Shown: positions 1 to 9,012, numbered from the stretch's first letter. The stretch is 34,894 nucleotides of DNA from Bacteroidales bacterium (GCA_012838585.1 DUPB01000052.1:1-34894), one strand, 5' to 3'. Notes: generated by a model from the letters alone, not told the origin. Numbers and translations are program-made.

Positions 1-1191
1 ACCTCGCTTGACTACTCCAACTACGTGGGACGCATTGCCGTGGGGAGAGTACATCGCGGCACCATTCAACCCAACAAGGATTACGCGCTATACAAGCGCG
101 ATGGCAGCATCAAGAGAATCCGCGTGAAAGAGGTGAACCTGTTCGAGGGACTGGGCCGTACCAAGGTGGATGAAGCCTCATCGGGCGATATCTGCGCGTT
201 GGTGGGCATCGATGGCTTCGACATCGGGGATACCATCAGCGACCTAGAGAAACCGGAGCCACTGGACCCGATCGCCATCGATGAGCCTACCCTATCGATG
301 CTCTTCACCATCAATAACTCTCCCCTCTTCGGGCAGGACGGCAAATACGTTACCTCCCGACATATCCATGACAGGTTGATGCGCGAGCTCGATAAGAACC
401 TGGCGTTGCGGGTGGAGAACAGCGATAGCGCCGATGCATGGACCGTGTACGGCCGGGGGGTGTTGCACCTCTCGGTGCTGATCGAGACCATGCGCCGCGA
501 AGGATACGAGCTGCAGGTGGGACAGCCTCAAGTGATTATCAAGGAGATTGGTGGCGAGAAGCATGAACCGGTAGAACAACTCACGGTCAACCTGCCGGAG
601 GAGTCGGCCAGCAAGGTCATCGATATCGTCACCCGCCGCAAAGGAGAACTACTCGTGATGGAGAGTAAAGGCGACCGCGTACACATGGAGTTCGTGGTAC
701 CATCCAGAGGAATCATCGGCCTCAACAACACCCTGCTTACCCTCACTGCCGGCGAAGCCATCATGGCGCACCGGTTCCTCGAGTTCCAGCCGTGGAAGGG
801 AGCGATTGAAAAGCGACAAAACGGTTCCCTCATCGCCGGCGAGTCGGGCAACGCTTTCGCGTACGCCCTGGACAAGCTGCAAGACCGGGGGCGGTTCTTT
901 ATCGAGCCGCAAACCCACGTGTACGAAGGGCAGGTAATCGGCGAGCACAACAAGGAGGGCGACCTCGTGGTCAACGTCACCAAGTCGAAAAAGTTGACCA
1001 ACGTGCGCGCGGCGGGAAGTGACGACAAGGTACAGCTGGCTCCACCCATCCTCTTCAGCCTGGAAGAAGCACTGGAATACATCAAGGAAGACGAGTACGT
1101 TGAAGTGACCCCCCTGCACATGCGCCTACGGAAGATCTTATTAAATGAAACCGACCGTAAACGGGCAGCAAAAAAGCAGGAAATAGATTAA
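1..1191 (+). CDS. typA: TypA/BipA ribosome-associated GTPase, 5'-truncated by the window edge
   Basis: This is the C-terminal two-thirds of the translational GTPase TypA (BipA), which binds the 70S ribosome and supports ribosome assembly and stress adaptation. The reading frame is open from base 1 (first residues TSLDYSNYVGRIAVGRVHRG), so the GTG at position 25 is internal, not a start. About 396 residues are visible of a protein that is usually near 600. The G domain lies outside the window. What remains is the EF-Tu-like beta-barrel domain II (IAVGRVHRGTI...), the EF-G-like domains (FTINNSPLFGQDGKYVTSR, GRGVLHLSVLIETMRREGYE, VPSRGIIGLN), and the TypA-specific C-terminal domain with EALEYIKEDEYVEVTP and LRKILL near the end. 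Family assignment is certain. The next gene starts 234 bases downstream. Confidence 0.97.
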   Translation, partial: TSLDYSNYVGRIAVGRVHRGTIQPNKDYALYKRDGSIKRIRVKEVNLFEGLGRTKVDEASSGDICALVGIDGFDIGDTISDLEKPEPLDPIAIDEPTLSMLFTINNSPLFGQDGKYVTSRHIHDRLMRELDKNLALRVENSDSADAWTVYGRGVLHLSVLIETMRREGYELQVGQPQVIIKEIGGEKHEPVEQLTVNLPEESASKVIDIVTRRKGELLVMESKGDRVHMEFVVPSRGIIGLNNTLLTLTAGEAIMAHRFLEFQPWKGAIEKRQNGSLIAGESGNAFAYALDKLQDRGRFFIEPQTHVYEGQVIGEHNKEGDLVVNVTKSKKLTNVRAAGSDDKVQLAPPILFSLEEALEYIKEDEYVEVTPLHMRLRKILLNETDRKRAAKKQEID

Positions 1192-1239
1192 CACGCTATT
1201 TGAATTCACACCACCAGCACCGTTAAAAAAACACAAATA

Positions 1240-1270
1240 AGTCCAGAGTATTTAGATTTCATTCTGGACT
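1240..1270. repeat. 8-bp inverted repeat downstream of typA, overlapping the operon A promoter block
   Basis: AGTCCAGA (1240-1247) and TCTGGACT (1263-1270) are perfect reverse complements around a 15-base loop. The right arm forms part of the 44-bp block shared with the second operon promoter. The left arm has no counterpart there. No T tract follows directly (the nearest run starts about 15 bases on), so it is either a weak typA terminator or an operator half-site pair. The role is inferred. Confidence 0.45.
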
Positions 1271-1303
1271 GAATGGTTAATAAACATTTTTTTTGTTACT
1301 TTG
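1260..1303 (+). promoter_or_regulatory. Operon A promoter block (shared with operon B)
   Basis: This 44-base block aligns without gaps to 10201-10244, upstream of the second operon, with 36 of 44 positions identical by my count. It ends in TTGTTACTTTG. The final TTACTTTG (1296-1303) resembles the Bacteroidetes -7 element TAnnTTTG, and the same TTACTTTG variant sits 20 bases from a perfect TTTG upstream of the M23 peptidase gene. No good TTTG is found at -33 here. The conserved upstream part (ATTCTGGAYTGRATGRTTAA) extends through and beyond that position, which suggests an activator or alternative sigma factor site. The leader to the SusC start is 122 bases. Confidence 0.6.
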
Positions 1304-1323
1304 TCATACTTTCGTAACAAAAA
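1290..1323. repeat. 10-bp perfect inverted repeat spanning the presumed transcription start of operon A
   Basis: TTTTTGTTAC (1290-1299) and GTAACAAAAA (1314-1323) are perfect reverse complements around a 14-base centre. The left arm overlaps the -7-like TTACTTTG and the right arm lies just downstream, so the pair straddles the expected start of transcription. This is a typical place for an operator. It is AT-rich and lacks a terminator-like GC stem. The arm is not repeated at the operon B promoter. Confidence 0.4.
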
Positions 1324-1425
1324 TATATGTTCTTCGCGTGTAATTTCCAGAGCAACCACAGGGCTATACTTTACAAAAAACATAACAAATAGCATGATTA
1401 ACTGCAATTTATAAACAATTCATTA

Positions 1426-4400
1426 ATGGCTAAAATCATACAAAAAAACATGGGCAAGTACCCTATTAAGGAGAGCGGATACCTCAATAGTGGTGGGCAT
1501 ATCTTCAAAATCTTAAGAATGACCCTGTTCTTATTTTTTTCTTGTATACTGCACGCACAGGCGAGTAATAGTTTTCCAAGTGATGCAACATTCACACATC
1601 CGATGGAACTGACTCCCGCCGTAGAGAACGCGATCAAGAAAGTAGAGATCTTCTCCCGACATGTAGAGCAACGACCCGGCCGTGTGCTTATCACCGGAAA
1701 AGTGACCGACGCTTTTAATGACGATCCGATCCCCGGAGCCAATATTGTGATATCAGGCACGACAATAGGCACAACAACAGACACAGATGGTGTCTATGAG
1801 CTATCGGCAAATGAAGGTGATACGTTGGTGTTTTCATTTATCGGCTTTAAGACACAGAGAATAGAGGTCGGTACCGTCAGGATCATCAACGTGAGGCTGT
1901 CCGAGCATTCAGAAATGCTGGAAGAGGCTGTGGTGGTCGCCTTCGGGAAGCAGAGCAAGGAGAGCGTGGTTTCGTCCATCACTACCGTTAACACCAAGGA
2001 CTTGAAAGTCCCTTCGAGCAACTTAACAACGGCACTTTCAGGCAAAATGGCCGGCCTTATCGCGTACCAAACCACGGGAGCACCCGGCGAAGATGATGCC
2101 CAGTTTTTCGTGCGAAGCGTCACCTCTTTCGGTAGCGGGCTCACATCCCCGCTAATCTTGATAGACAATATTGAGATGACATCGCGCGACCTGGCAAGGC
2201 TTAACCCTGACGACATAGCCAGTTTCTCGATTTTAAAGGATGCCTCCGCCACCGCTCTATATGGTGCAAGGGGTGCCAATGGGGTTGTTTTGGTGACTAC
2301 AAAAGAGGGGAAGAAGGGGAAAGTGAATGTTCAATTTCGCGTTGAAAACTCCATATCAACCCCCACCACGAAAGTGGATGTCGTTGATCCTGTGACCTTC
2401 ATGGAATTTTCCAATATTGCAAGCATGACGCGTCATGGGGAACTCACCTACCCTCAAAGCAAAATTGATCGCACGAAGGATCCAAATCGAAATAAACATG
2501 TATACCCGGCGGTGGACTGGAAAGATATCCTGACCCGGGATTACTCAATGAACAACCGTGCAAATATAAACCTAACGGGAGGTGGAGATGCTGCCACCTA
2601 CTACATTGCCGGTTCTTTTTCTCATGATAACGGGATATTGCAGGTGGACAAAATGAACCCTTTCAACACCAACATTAGTTTGAAAGCGTACACTGTTCGG
2701 TCGAACGTGAACCTTAACTTAACCAAATCACTGGAAGCAAAAGTAAGGGTAAGCGCCAGCTTCGAAGACTACACGGGACCGATTGGCGAATTTGGAAGCG
2801 GTGGTGCCAACACGTACAGTAAAACCCTTATTGCCAACCCCGTACTATTTCCCCACGTGTATGCTCCCGACAGAGAAACACAATATGTGAACCGTATTCT
2901 TTTCGGCAACTATTCGGATGATGCGTATGGATACGGGTCGGATCTTTACATCAACCCCTACGCGGACATCATGAAGGGGTATGAGGATGTGAGGAACAAC
3001 ACGGTATTGGCTCAATTTGAATTGCATCAAAACCTCAACATGATAACCGAGGGTTTAAGGGCACGCTTTATTGGCAGTGTAACACGCTACTCCGGGTTTA
3101 ATATTCAACGGAGCTATAGACCCTTCTTCTATCAATACATCAAAGGAACATATGATCCGAATGACAAAGCTTTCCCTTATGAACTGGCTGCCTTAAACCC
3201 CGAACAGGGTTCTGACTTCATTGACTATAGCGCGGGTAATAAGTTCGTGAGTTCCAGCTATTATGGGGAAGGCGCTGTTCTATATAACCGAAACTTCGCG
3301 AGCAAACATGATGTGGGAGGCCTACTGGTGGGCTCATTCAAAGAGAGCATGGATGGAAGTCCCCAAAACCTGGACACCTCGTTACCATCGAGAAACGTTT
3401 CTTTTGCAGGACGTTTCACTTATGGATTCGACCAAACATACTTTGCCGAATTTAACTTCGGTGTTAACGGATCTGAACGCTTCGACCCTGCCCACAGATG
3501 GGGTTTCTTCCCCTCTATTGGTGCAGGGTGGCAAGTCTCCAACGAACGTTTCTGGTCGGCCATAGAAAAAATAATCCCCAGCTTGAAAATAAGGGCCACC
3601 TATGGCTTGGTGGGGAATGATGTAATTGTTTCCGATAATGATCGCTTCTTTTTCACATCCAATATCAACCTGAACGGGGGATCAGCCGGAAGATTTGGCC
3701 ACAACCCTTACGAAACTTTCAGCCGCCCCACGATAAATATATTAAGGTATGCCAATCCCAACATCACCTGGGAAGTTTCATACAAAACCAACCTGGCTGT
3801 TGAGTTGGGATTGCTAAACAACGACTTAACGCTGATTGCAGAAGTATACCGAGAAAATCGCACCAACATTGTCCAGAATAGACCCGATATCCCCTCAACA
3901 ATGGGGTTGGGATCAGTAGGCATTAGAACCAACTACGGTGCGGCGGTTGGAAAAGGTGTTGACATTACCCTGGACTTAAACAAGGCACTTGCCAATTCAA
4001 TGTGGTACATCATAAGAGGGAACTTCACCTACGGAACATCGAGGATTACCCAATACGATGAGCTGAATTATTCAGAAATCGCACCATGGATGTCTGTCGT
4101 GGGACAAAAGGTAGGCCAACAAAGGGGATACGTGGCTGAACGGCTGTTTATCGATGATGATGAAGTCAACAACTCGCCACTACAACAAGTTAACAGTGGT
4201 ATAGGAGAGTACCAGGCAGGCGATATTAAGTACCGCGATATCAATGGGGATGGTGTCATCAACTCATTCGATATTGTTCCCATGGGATACTCTTCAACCC
4301 CGGAGATTCAATATGGTATAGGAGGCTCGTTTGGTTACAAGGGATTCGACTTTTCGATTTTTTTCCAAGGATCATCCAGATACTCTTTCTTCTTGAATGC

Positions 4401-4803
4401 CAGCGGCATGGCCCCTTTTGTAGAGGTCACCTCGGGAGGAAAGAAGGGAAACCGGGCCATGCTGAGCTTCATTGCTGAAAGCGTGTGGACGGAAACCGAC
4501 AGGGACATTTATGCTAAATGGCCCCGCTTGTCGCCCGACGTCGGCTCCGCTGCCATGGGCAACAACAACAACTTCGTACGAAGCAACTACTGGATGCGAT
4601 CCATAGGGTATGTCCGATTGAAATCAATGGAAATTGGTTATACCATACCGGCAATAAGGGGGATTAATCCCCGTGTCTATTTGAGCGGGACCAACTTGTT
4701 CACGTTATCTAATTTCAAGATGTGGGATCCGGAAATGGGCGGCAACGGGCTGAGTTACCCTTTGCAACGGGTCTTCAATTTAGGTCTTCAAGTTAATTTT
4801 TAA
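1426..4803 (+). CDS. SusC/RagA family TonB-linked outer-membrane protein (operon A)
   Basis: TonB-dependent outer-membrane importer of the SusC type, expected to form a SusC2D2 complex with the next gene and to import oligosaccharides or peptides. Domains by eye: hydrophobic signal segment about residues 30-46 ending HAQA, a linker of about 40 residues, carboxypeptidase-D-regulatory-like domain about 87-160 (VLITGKVTDAFNDDPIPGAN), TonB-box-like EEAVVVAFG about 166-174, plug about 180-295 with SFSILKDASATALYGARGAN and GVVLVTTKEG, then the beta barrel ending in NLGLQVNF. The final aromatic residue is typical for OMP insertion. The length of 1125 residues is normal to slightly long. The signal segment starts unusually far in; ATG 1450 is an alternative start. 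SusD follows after 11 bases. No STN domain, so direct FecR/ECF-sigma signalling is unlikely. Substrate unknown. Confidence 0.93.
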   Translation: MAKIIQKNMGKYPIKESGYLNSGGHIFKILRMTLFLFFSCILHAQASNSFPSDATFTHPMELTPAVENAIKKVEIFSRHVEQRPGRVLITGKVTDAFNDDPIPGANIVISGTTIGTTTDTDGVYELSANEGDTLVFSFIGFKTQRIEVGTVRIINVRLSEHSEMLEEAVVVAFGKQSKESVVSSITTVNTKDLKVPSSNLTTALSGKMAGLIAYQTTGAPGEDDAQFFVRSVTSFGSGLTSPLILIDNIEMTSRDLARLNPDDIASFSILKDASATALYGARGANGVVLVTTKEGKKGKVNVQFRVENSISTPTTKVDVVDPVTFMEFSNIASMTRHGELTYPQSKIDRTKDPNRNKHVYPAVDWKDILTRDYSMNNRANINLTGGGDAATYYIAGSFSHDNGILQVDKMNPFNTNISLKAYTVRSNVNLNLTKSLEAKVRVSASFEDYTGPIGEFGSGGANTYSKTLIANPVLFPHVYAPDRETQYVNRILFGNYSDDAYGYGSDLYINPYADIMKGYEDVRNNTVLAQFELHQNLNMITEGLRARFIGSVTRYSGFNIQRSYRPFFYQYIKGTYDPNDKAFPYELAALNPEQGSDFIDYSAGNKFVSSSYYGEGAVLYNRNFASKHDVGGLLVGSFKESMDGSPQNLDTSLPSRNVSFAGRFTYGFDQTYFAEFNFGVNGSERFDPAHRWGFFPSIGAGWQVSNERFWSAIEKIIPSLKIRATYGLVGNDVIVSDNDRFFFTSNINLNGGSAGRFGHNPYETFSRPTINILRYANPNITWEVSYKTNLAVELGLLNNDLTLIAEVYRENRTNIVQNRPDIPSTMGLGSVGIRTNYGAAVGKGVDITLDLNKALANSMWYIIRGNFTYGTSRITQYDELNYSEIAPWMSVVGQKVGQQRGYVAERLFIDDDEVNNSPLQQVNSGIGEYQAGDIKYRDINGDGVINSFDIVPMGYSSTPEIQYGIGGSFGYKGFDFSIFFQGSSRYSFFLNASGMAPFVEVTSGGKKGNRAMLSFIAESVWTETDRDIYAKWPRLSPDVGSAAMGNNNNFVRSNYWMRSIGYVRLKSMEIGYTIPAIRGINPRVYLSGTNLFTLSNFKMWDPEMGGNGLSYPLQRVFNLGLQVNF

Positions 4804-4814
4804 AAACAACCGAA

Positions 4815-6833
4815 ATGAGAAAAATATATTTCCACTTAACTCTTTTTTTAGTTATCGCCATACTGTCCGGGTGTAACAATTATCTTGATATCTTGCCTGA
4901 TGACAAGCCGGAATTGGAAGATGCGTTCAAGGACAAATATAACGCCGAGAAATACCTGTTTACCTGTTACAACAGCCTTCCCACTTACGTTACCCCGACA
5001 ACCACGTTGGGCCTGTCCGGGGGAGGAGACATCATCTATTCGGAAAGGAATACCGGGGGTGGCCTCTCTGCCGGCCCCCCTGCCCCCATGATGGCTTTTC
5101 TAAAAGGCAACAATGCCACCAATCCGTTTATGAATTTTTGGGACGGGCTTAACGGTGCGCCCAGAGATCTATGGGCCGGCATCCGGCACTGCAATATTTT
5201 CTTAGAGGGCATCTTGGTTGAAAACGGGGGGCCTCGGGATCTGGATGAGTTTCTACGTGCGCAATGGGTTGCCGAAGTAAAGACCATAAAAGCATACCTC
5301 CATTTCTATCTTATGCGGCTTTATGGTCCCATCCCGATTATAGATACCGCGGTACCTATTTCGTCCAAAGGAGATGAGGTTAACGTGTACAGGGAGCCGA
5401 TAGATAAGGTCGTGGAGTACATCGTCAACACCCTCGACGAAGCCATCGTGGATCTACCCACCATGAACGAGCTTGACATCGTGAGCGAATATGGAAGGTT
5501 CACCAAAACCATCGCGCTATGCTTGAAGGCAAAAACGTTGGTCTTAGCGGCCAGCCCCATTTTCAATAACAACAACTACTACAGTGGTTTTAAAGACAGT
5601 AGGGGAATCGAACTTTTCCCGACGGGCGACAAGATAGCGCGATGGGAAAGAGCGCTCGAGGCAGTTGACATCGCATGTCGTGCAGCCGAGGCTGAAGGAA
5701 CTGTAATTCATATAACGACCGATGGGGGTAACAATGCCATCAGGGGCATTAACATGACAAACATCAGCGATACCACCAAGGCGATGGTCAGCTTTCGGCA
5801 AGCCGTCACCGAGTCTTGGAACCCGGAAGTAATTTGGGCGGTGAACGAGAGCACCACCATGCTTCAACGCTGGAGCACCATGCTTAGCAACGACGAGTGG
5901 TTTAACCTGGCCGGATCAGGTGGTTCCGATATCGGGCAACGCCATGCCCCCACCTTGAATGTCGTTGAAATGTTTTACTCCTCTAACGGCATACCGATTA
6001 ACGAGGATGCCGACTGGGAAAACAATGGATGGTACCAGAATAGATACAGCACTCAACTGCCCGATAATGAGCACAGCAAATATTTCATTAAGAAGGGACA
6101 GGAAACCGCGATCCTGCACTTTAACCGTTCACCGCGCTTCTACGCCTCCGTAGGCTTCGATGGTGGCATATGGGAGGGGAGAGAAAAGGGCTTGTCCGAA
6201 GCATCATTCCCCAACATGTACCGCCATATGGGTAGCGGGTACAAACATGCTGAGACCTACGGGGGCTATCCCTTCTCCGGCTACCTGGCAAAAAAATTGA
6301 GCCACCTGAAAACAACGTATACAGAGAGCAGGATCACGCTGATCAGGGAAGATTACTCTTTCCCACTCATCCGTTTAGCGGATATGTATTTGCTACTAGC
6401 CGAGTGCCTTAACGAAGTCGGAGGATCTGAAAAAATTGACTCGCAAGGACACAATGCCTATTACTACCTTGATCTCATCAGGGCAAGATCCGGTATGGAG
6501 GGCGTAGTGGAGAGCTGGAACAAATACGCCTTGAGCAGGTACAAAACAAAACCCAACGATATCAACGGTTTAAGGAGCATTATCCGCCAGGAACGAATGA
6601 ACGAACTGGCGTTCGAGGGACATTTTTATTATGATATACGAAGATGGCTATTGGCCGAAGAGATGTTTAACAAACCGGTATTGGGATGGAACAAGGATGG
6701 AGAGAACAAGAAAGATTTTTACAACGTGCGTGTACTGTTGGTTCCCAGGTTTTCAATGAAAGACTACTTGATGCCCATTAGGACAAACTCATTGCTGCAG
6801 AATCCCCATCTTGTACAAAATCCGGGTTGGTAA
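4815..6833 (+). CDS. SusD/RagB family nutrient-binding outer-membrane lipoprotein (operon A)
   Basis: Surface lipoprotein that caps the SusC barrel encoded 11 bases upstream and binds the ligand before import. The signal peptide ends in the lipobox LSGC with Cys20, followed by NNYLDILPDDKPE, the usual SusD opening. SusD hallmarks follow: KYLFTCYNSLP, the helical TPR-like scaffold (WVAEVKTIKAYLHFYLMRLYGPIPI), the late motif FPLIRLADMYLLLAECLNEVGG, and the C-terminal IRQERMNELAFEGHFYYDIRRW and LLQNPHLVQNPGW. At 672 residues it is longer than many SusD proteins (around 550), so extra loops may shape ligand choice. The family call is firm; the ligand is not predictable from this sequence. Confidence 0.95.
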   Translation: MRKIYFHLTLFLVIAILSGCNNYLDILPDDKPELEDAFKDKYNAEKYLFTCYNSLPTYVTPTTTLGLSGGGDIIYSERNTGGGLSAGPPAPMMAFLKGNNATNPFMNFWDGLNGAPRDLWAGIRHCNIFLEGILVENGGPRDLDEFLRAQWVAEVKTIKAYLHFYLMRLYGPIPIIDTAVPISSKGDEVNVYREPIDKVVEYIVNTLDEAIVDLPTMNELDIVSEYGRFTKTIALCLKAKTLVLAASPIFNNNNYYSGFKDSRGIELFPTGDKIARWERALEAVDIACRAAEAEGTVIHITTDGGNNAIRGINMTNISDTTKAMVSFRQAVTESWNPEVIWAVNESTTMLQRWSTMLSNDEWFNLAGSGGSDIGQRHAPTLNVVEMFYSSNGIPINEDADWENNGWYQNRYSTQLPDNEHSKYFIKKGQETAILHFNRSPRFYASVGFDGGIWEGREKGLSEASFPNMYRHMGSGYKHAETYGGYPFSGYLAKKLSHLKTTYTESRITLIREDYSFPLIRLADMYLLLAECLNEVGGSEKIDSQGHNAYYYLDLIRARSGMEGVVESWNKYALSRYKTKPNDINGLRSIIRQERMNELAFEGHFYYDIRRWLLAEEMFNKPVLGWNKDGENKKDFYNVRVLLVPRFSMKDYLMPIRTNSLLQNPHLVQNPGW

Positions 6834-6873
6834 CTTTTGATGATATTGGTTTACTTAAATAAACAGGATTACA

Positions 6874-8229
6874 ATGAATAGGTATATACAGACTTTTTTG
6901 ATGACCATAATGAGCTTGCTACTATTGACCACGTGCGTGGACTCATACATGGGCATAGAACAGGTGAAGACCAGCTCGGTCAAGCCGGAAAAGCTAACCG
7001 TGAACGAGATTATTCCGAAATCGGGTGCGCTAGAGATTCACTTCACGCTTCCCAAAGGCAACCCCCATATCGCTCAGGTAGTTGCCACCTACACCAACAA
7101 ACGGGGTAAGAACATGGAGTTTAAAGTCTCCAGGTATAGCGCACACATCTTGGTGGAAGGATTTACCGGAACCGATGAAGTAAGCGTGGAGTTAAAATGT
7201 ATAGACACAAGCGGCAACGAATCGGATGCCACGGTTGTAAAAGCATCACCGCTACTTTCTCCCGTGGAAATAGCACTGAATACCCTATACGTAGAGCCAG
7301 CATTTGGGGGTGTAAAAGTTGAATGGCAAAATGCAAACGCTAACCCGTTTATCATTCATGTACTAACTGAAGATTCCTTGCAAAAAGGGGTTGTATCATT
7401 CGTGGAGGACCCAACGAAAGCTATATACACCTCGGACTCCGTCAACACATTTGCCTATATTCGTCAATACCCCTCTATTGAAAAGAAGTTTGGCTTCACG
7501 GTATCAGATAAATGGGGTAATAGAACCGACACGATGGAGCAATTCTTAACCCCCTATAAAGAAGAGGAAATTGATTATACACGAATAAAGGCTATCACCT
7601 TCTTTAACCCCACCTATTATGCAGGAAGCCGGGATTATGATACCTACGCGATCAATCCGGCAACGGGAATTCAGAACGACGGCAATGCTCATGGTGCCAA
7701 CTTTGCCCATCAAACCGTTTTTAATGGGAATAGAACAGGGAATCAATTTCTTGGCTACAAGTTTGTCAAAAACCTTTCAAATCCGGACCCTGCCAATCGA
7801 GAAATAGTGCATGATTATTACTTAACCTTCGACCTGAATATGAATGTGCGGTTAAGCCGAGTCATCATGTATCCTCGTACTGGTCTAGTGTACACGTATA
7901 AAAGATCGAGCCCAAAACGCTTTAGGATATGGGGAACTAACGATGCCAACAATCAAAAATGGGTGAAATTCCCCGAAACATGGACGTTGATAGGTGAATA
8001 TGTAGGAAGAATGCCGGTAGATCCGGAGAACTTGACCCAAGAAGAGAGAGACTACTTCAACCAGAACCATGAGTTTACCATCAGTGAAGGCAATGTAAAC
8101 CCGAATGCCAAACCCACGGAGAGCTTCCGTTATATGAGGCTTCAATTAATGGAGTCCTATAATAGGAACGAGGCTTTTTACACGATTAACGAGTTGAGAA
8201 TGTTCGGGGATGTAATTGAGTATTATTAA
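6874..8229 (+). CDS. Lipoprotein with DUF4959, DUF5126 and discoidin-like DUF5000 domains
   Basis: Predicted surface lipoprotein (lipobox LLTTC, Cys21). The layout matches the PUL-associated three-domain proteins. An N-terminal Fn3-like DUF4959 region spans about residues 25-125 (SVKPEKLTVNEIIPKSGALEIHF, CIDTSGNES). A DUF5126-like domain follows at about 130-235 (VEPAFGGVKVEWQNANANPF ... FTVSDKWGNRTDT). A C-terminal DUF5000/F5-8-type-C-like galactose-binding domain spans about 265-450 (YLTFDLNMNVRLSRVIMYPR, RFRIWGTND, FRYMRLQLMESYNRNEAFY, ELRMFGD). Such proteins sit beside SusCD pairs and are presumed surface glycan-binding proteins. Domain identity is from family patterns remembered, not searched. 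Its first 14 coding bases are identical to those of the next gene. Confidence 0.82.
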   Translation: MNRYIQTFLMTIMSLLLLTTCVDSYMGIEQVKTSSVKPEKLTVNEIIPKSGALEIHFTLPKGNPHIAQVVATYTNKRGKNMEFKVSRYSAHILVEGFTGTDEVSVELKCIDTSGNESDATVVKASPLLSPVEIALNTLYVEPAFGGVKVEWQNANANPFIIHVLTEDSLQKGVVSFVEDPTKAIYTSDSVNTFAYIRQYPSIEKKFGFTVSDKWGNRTDTMEQFLTPYKEEEIDYTRIKAITFFNPTYYAGSRDYDTYAINPATGIQNDGNAHGANFAHQTVFNGNRTGNQFLGYKFVKNLSNPDPANREIVHDYYLTFDLNMNVRLSRVIMYPRTGLVYTYKRSSPKRFRIWGTNDANNQKWVKFPETWTLIGEYVGRMPVDPENLTQEERDYFNQNHEFTISEGNVNPNAKPTESFRYMRLQLMESYNRNEAFYTINELRMFGDVIEYY

Positions 8230-8256
8230 ACAGCAATTTTCAATATCAAGATAGTT

Positions 8257-8958
8257 ATGAATAGGTATATTATTCAATCAATTCTGCTTTCAACGTTATT
8301 ATTTGCAAGTTGCGATAACGCTAATGACCTGTTGAACCAATATATCAAGGATGGGCCTATCATTTATGCTGGCAAAATTGATGAGATGACCACACAGTCA
8401 GGCTACTACAGAGTAAGGACGAATATTTTTCCTGCCGAAGATGTCAACCGGTCGCACTGCGTGCTGAGTTGGAATATCACGGAGGGGGTCAAAGATTCAG
8501 TAACCCTTGAATATAGCCCGGCCAACTTTGATAAAGAGATGGGGTGTTATTACACTTTTATCGGGACAATATCCAGCGATAGTATCGAAGGAAATCTCGA
8601 GATTAGCGCCCAAAATGTAGACACGTTCGGGAACAGGTCTCTAATCACTACTGCAAGTGCATACATCTACGGCGCAAGCTATATTTCCTCTTTGATTAAC
8701 GCGCAAGTGACCATTGCTCCTGCACGAAACAAAATTAGTTTTGAGCCTAGAATCGGTGCGGTCGGCAACCTGTTAAGTTTCGAACAAAACGATGGGAACT
8801 TCACCAAGGAGATTTTTGTGACCGAAGAGAGCTATCCGCTGACAAATGCAAAACCAGGAGGTATCGTGCGTACAAAAACCCGCTACCTTATCAATAAAAG
8901 CGATATCGATATGCTGGATGTAACTGAATACCTGGAGACAAGGATGCCGGGTAACTAA
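8257..8958 (+). CDS. DUF4998-type lipoprotein (operon A)
   Basis: Small predicted surface lipoprotein of 233 residues (lipobox FASC, Cys19). The mature start NDLLNQYIKDGPIIYAGKID and the following CVLSWNITEGVKDSVTLEY match the DUF4998 pattern (N-terminal Fn3-like, found beside SusCD and DUF5000 proteins). SAQNVDTFGNRS resembles the DxxGNxS turn at the end of that domain. The remainder, about residues 140-233, is beta-rich with no motif I recognise. The gene is 27 bases after the DUF5000 gene and is co-transcribed by spacing. It probably assists ligand capture; no enzymatic residues are evident. Confidence 0.72.
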   Translation: MNRYIIQSILLSTLLFASCDNANDLLNQYIKDGPIIYAGKIDEMTTQSGYYRVRTNIFPAEDVNRSHCVLSWNITEGVKDSVTLEYSPANFDKEMGCYYTFIGTISSDSIEGNLEISAQNVDTFGNRSLITTASAYIYGASYISSLINAQVTIAPARNKISFEPRIGAVGNLLSFEQNDGNFTKEIFVTEESYPLTNAKPGGIVRTKTRYLINKSDIDMLDVTEYLETRMPGN

Positions 8959-9012
8959 TAGGCTCTCTCAGGGTGTAAAAAGGAGTATGAAAGAACGGAC
9001 AAACAGGTGAAT

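Noticed and set aside
528-1121. 197-residue minus-strand ORF, with similar ones at 81-491 and 649-1119
   Set aside because: They lie wholly antisense to typA, whose protein is unmistakable, and show no family motif. GC-rich codons keep the opposite frames open.
1192-1425. tRNA or other structured RNA gene downstream of typA
   Set aside because: No cloverleaf, CCA end or known RNA family; the region is explained by the inverted repeats and promoter block.
1398-1784. 128-residue minus-strand ORF over the operon A promoter and SusC start
   Set aside because: Antisense to the SusC signal region and promoter; composition is low-complexity and no motif is seen.
9007-9012. GTG start for the MBL gene; likewise TTG 11717 (SusC), TTG 20371 (SPOR) and GTG 30020 (rlmN)
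   Set aside because: In each case a downstream ATG gives a better signal peptide or family N-terminus, avoids overlap with the upstream gene, or has a better ribosome binding site.
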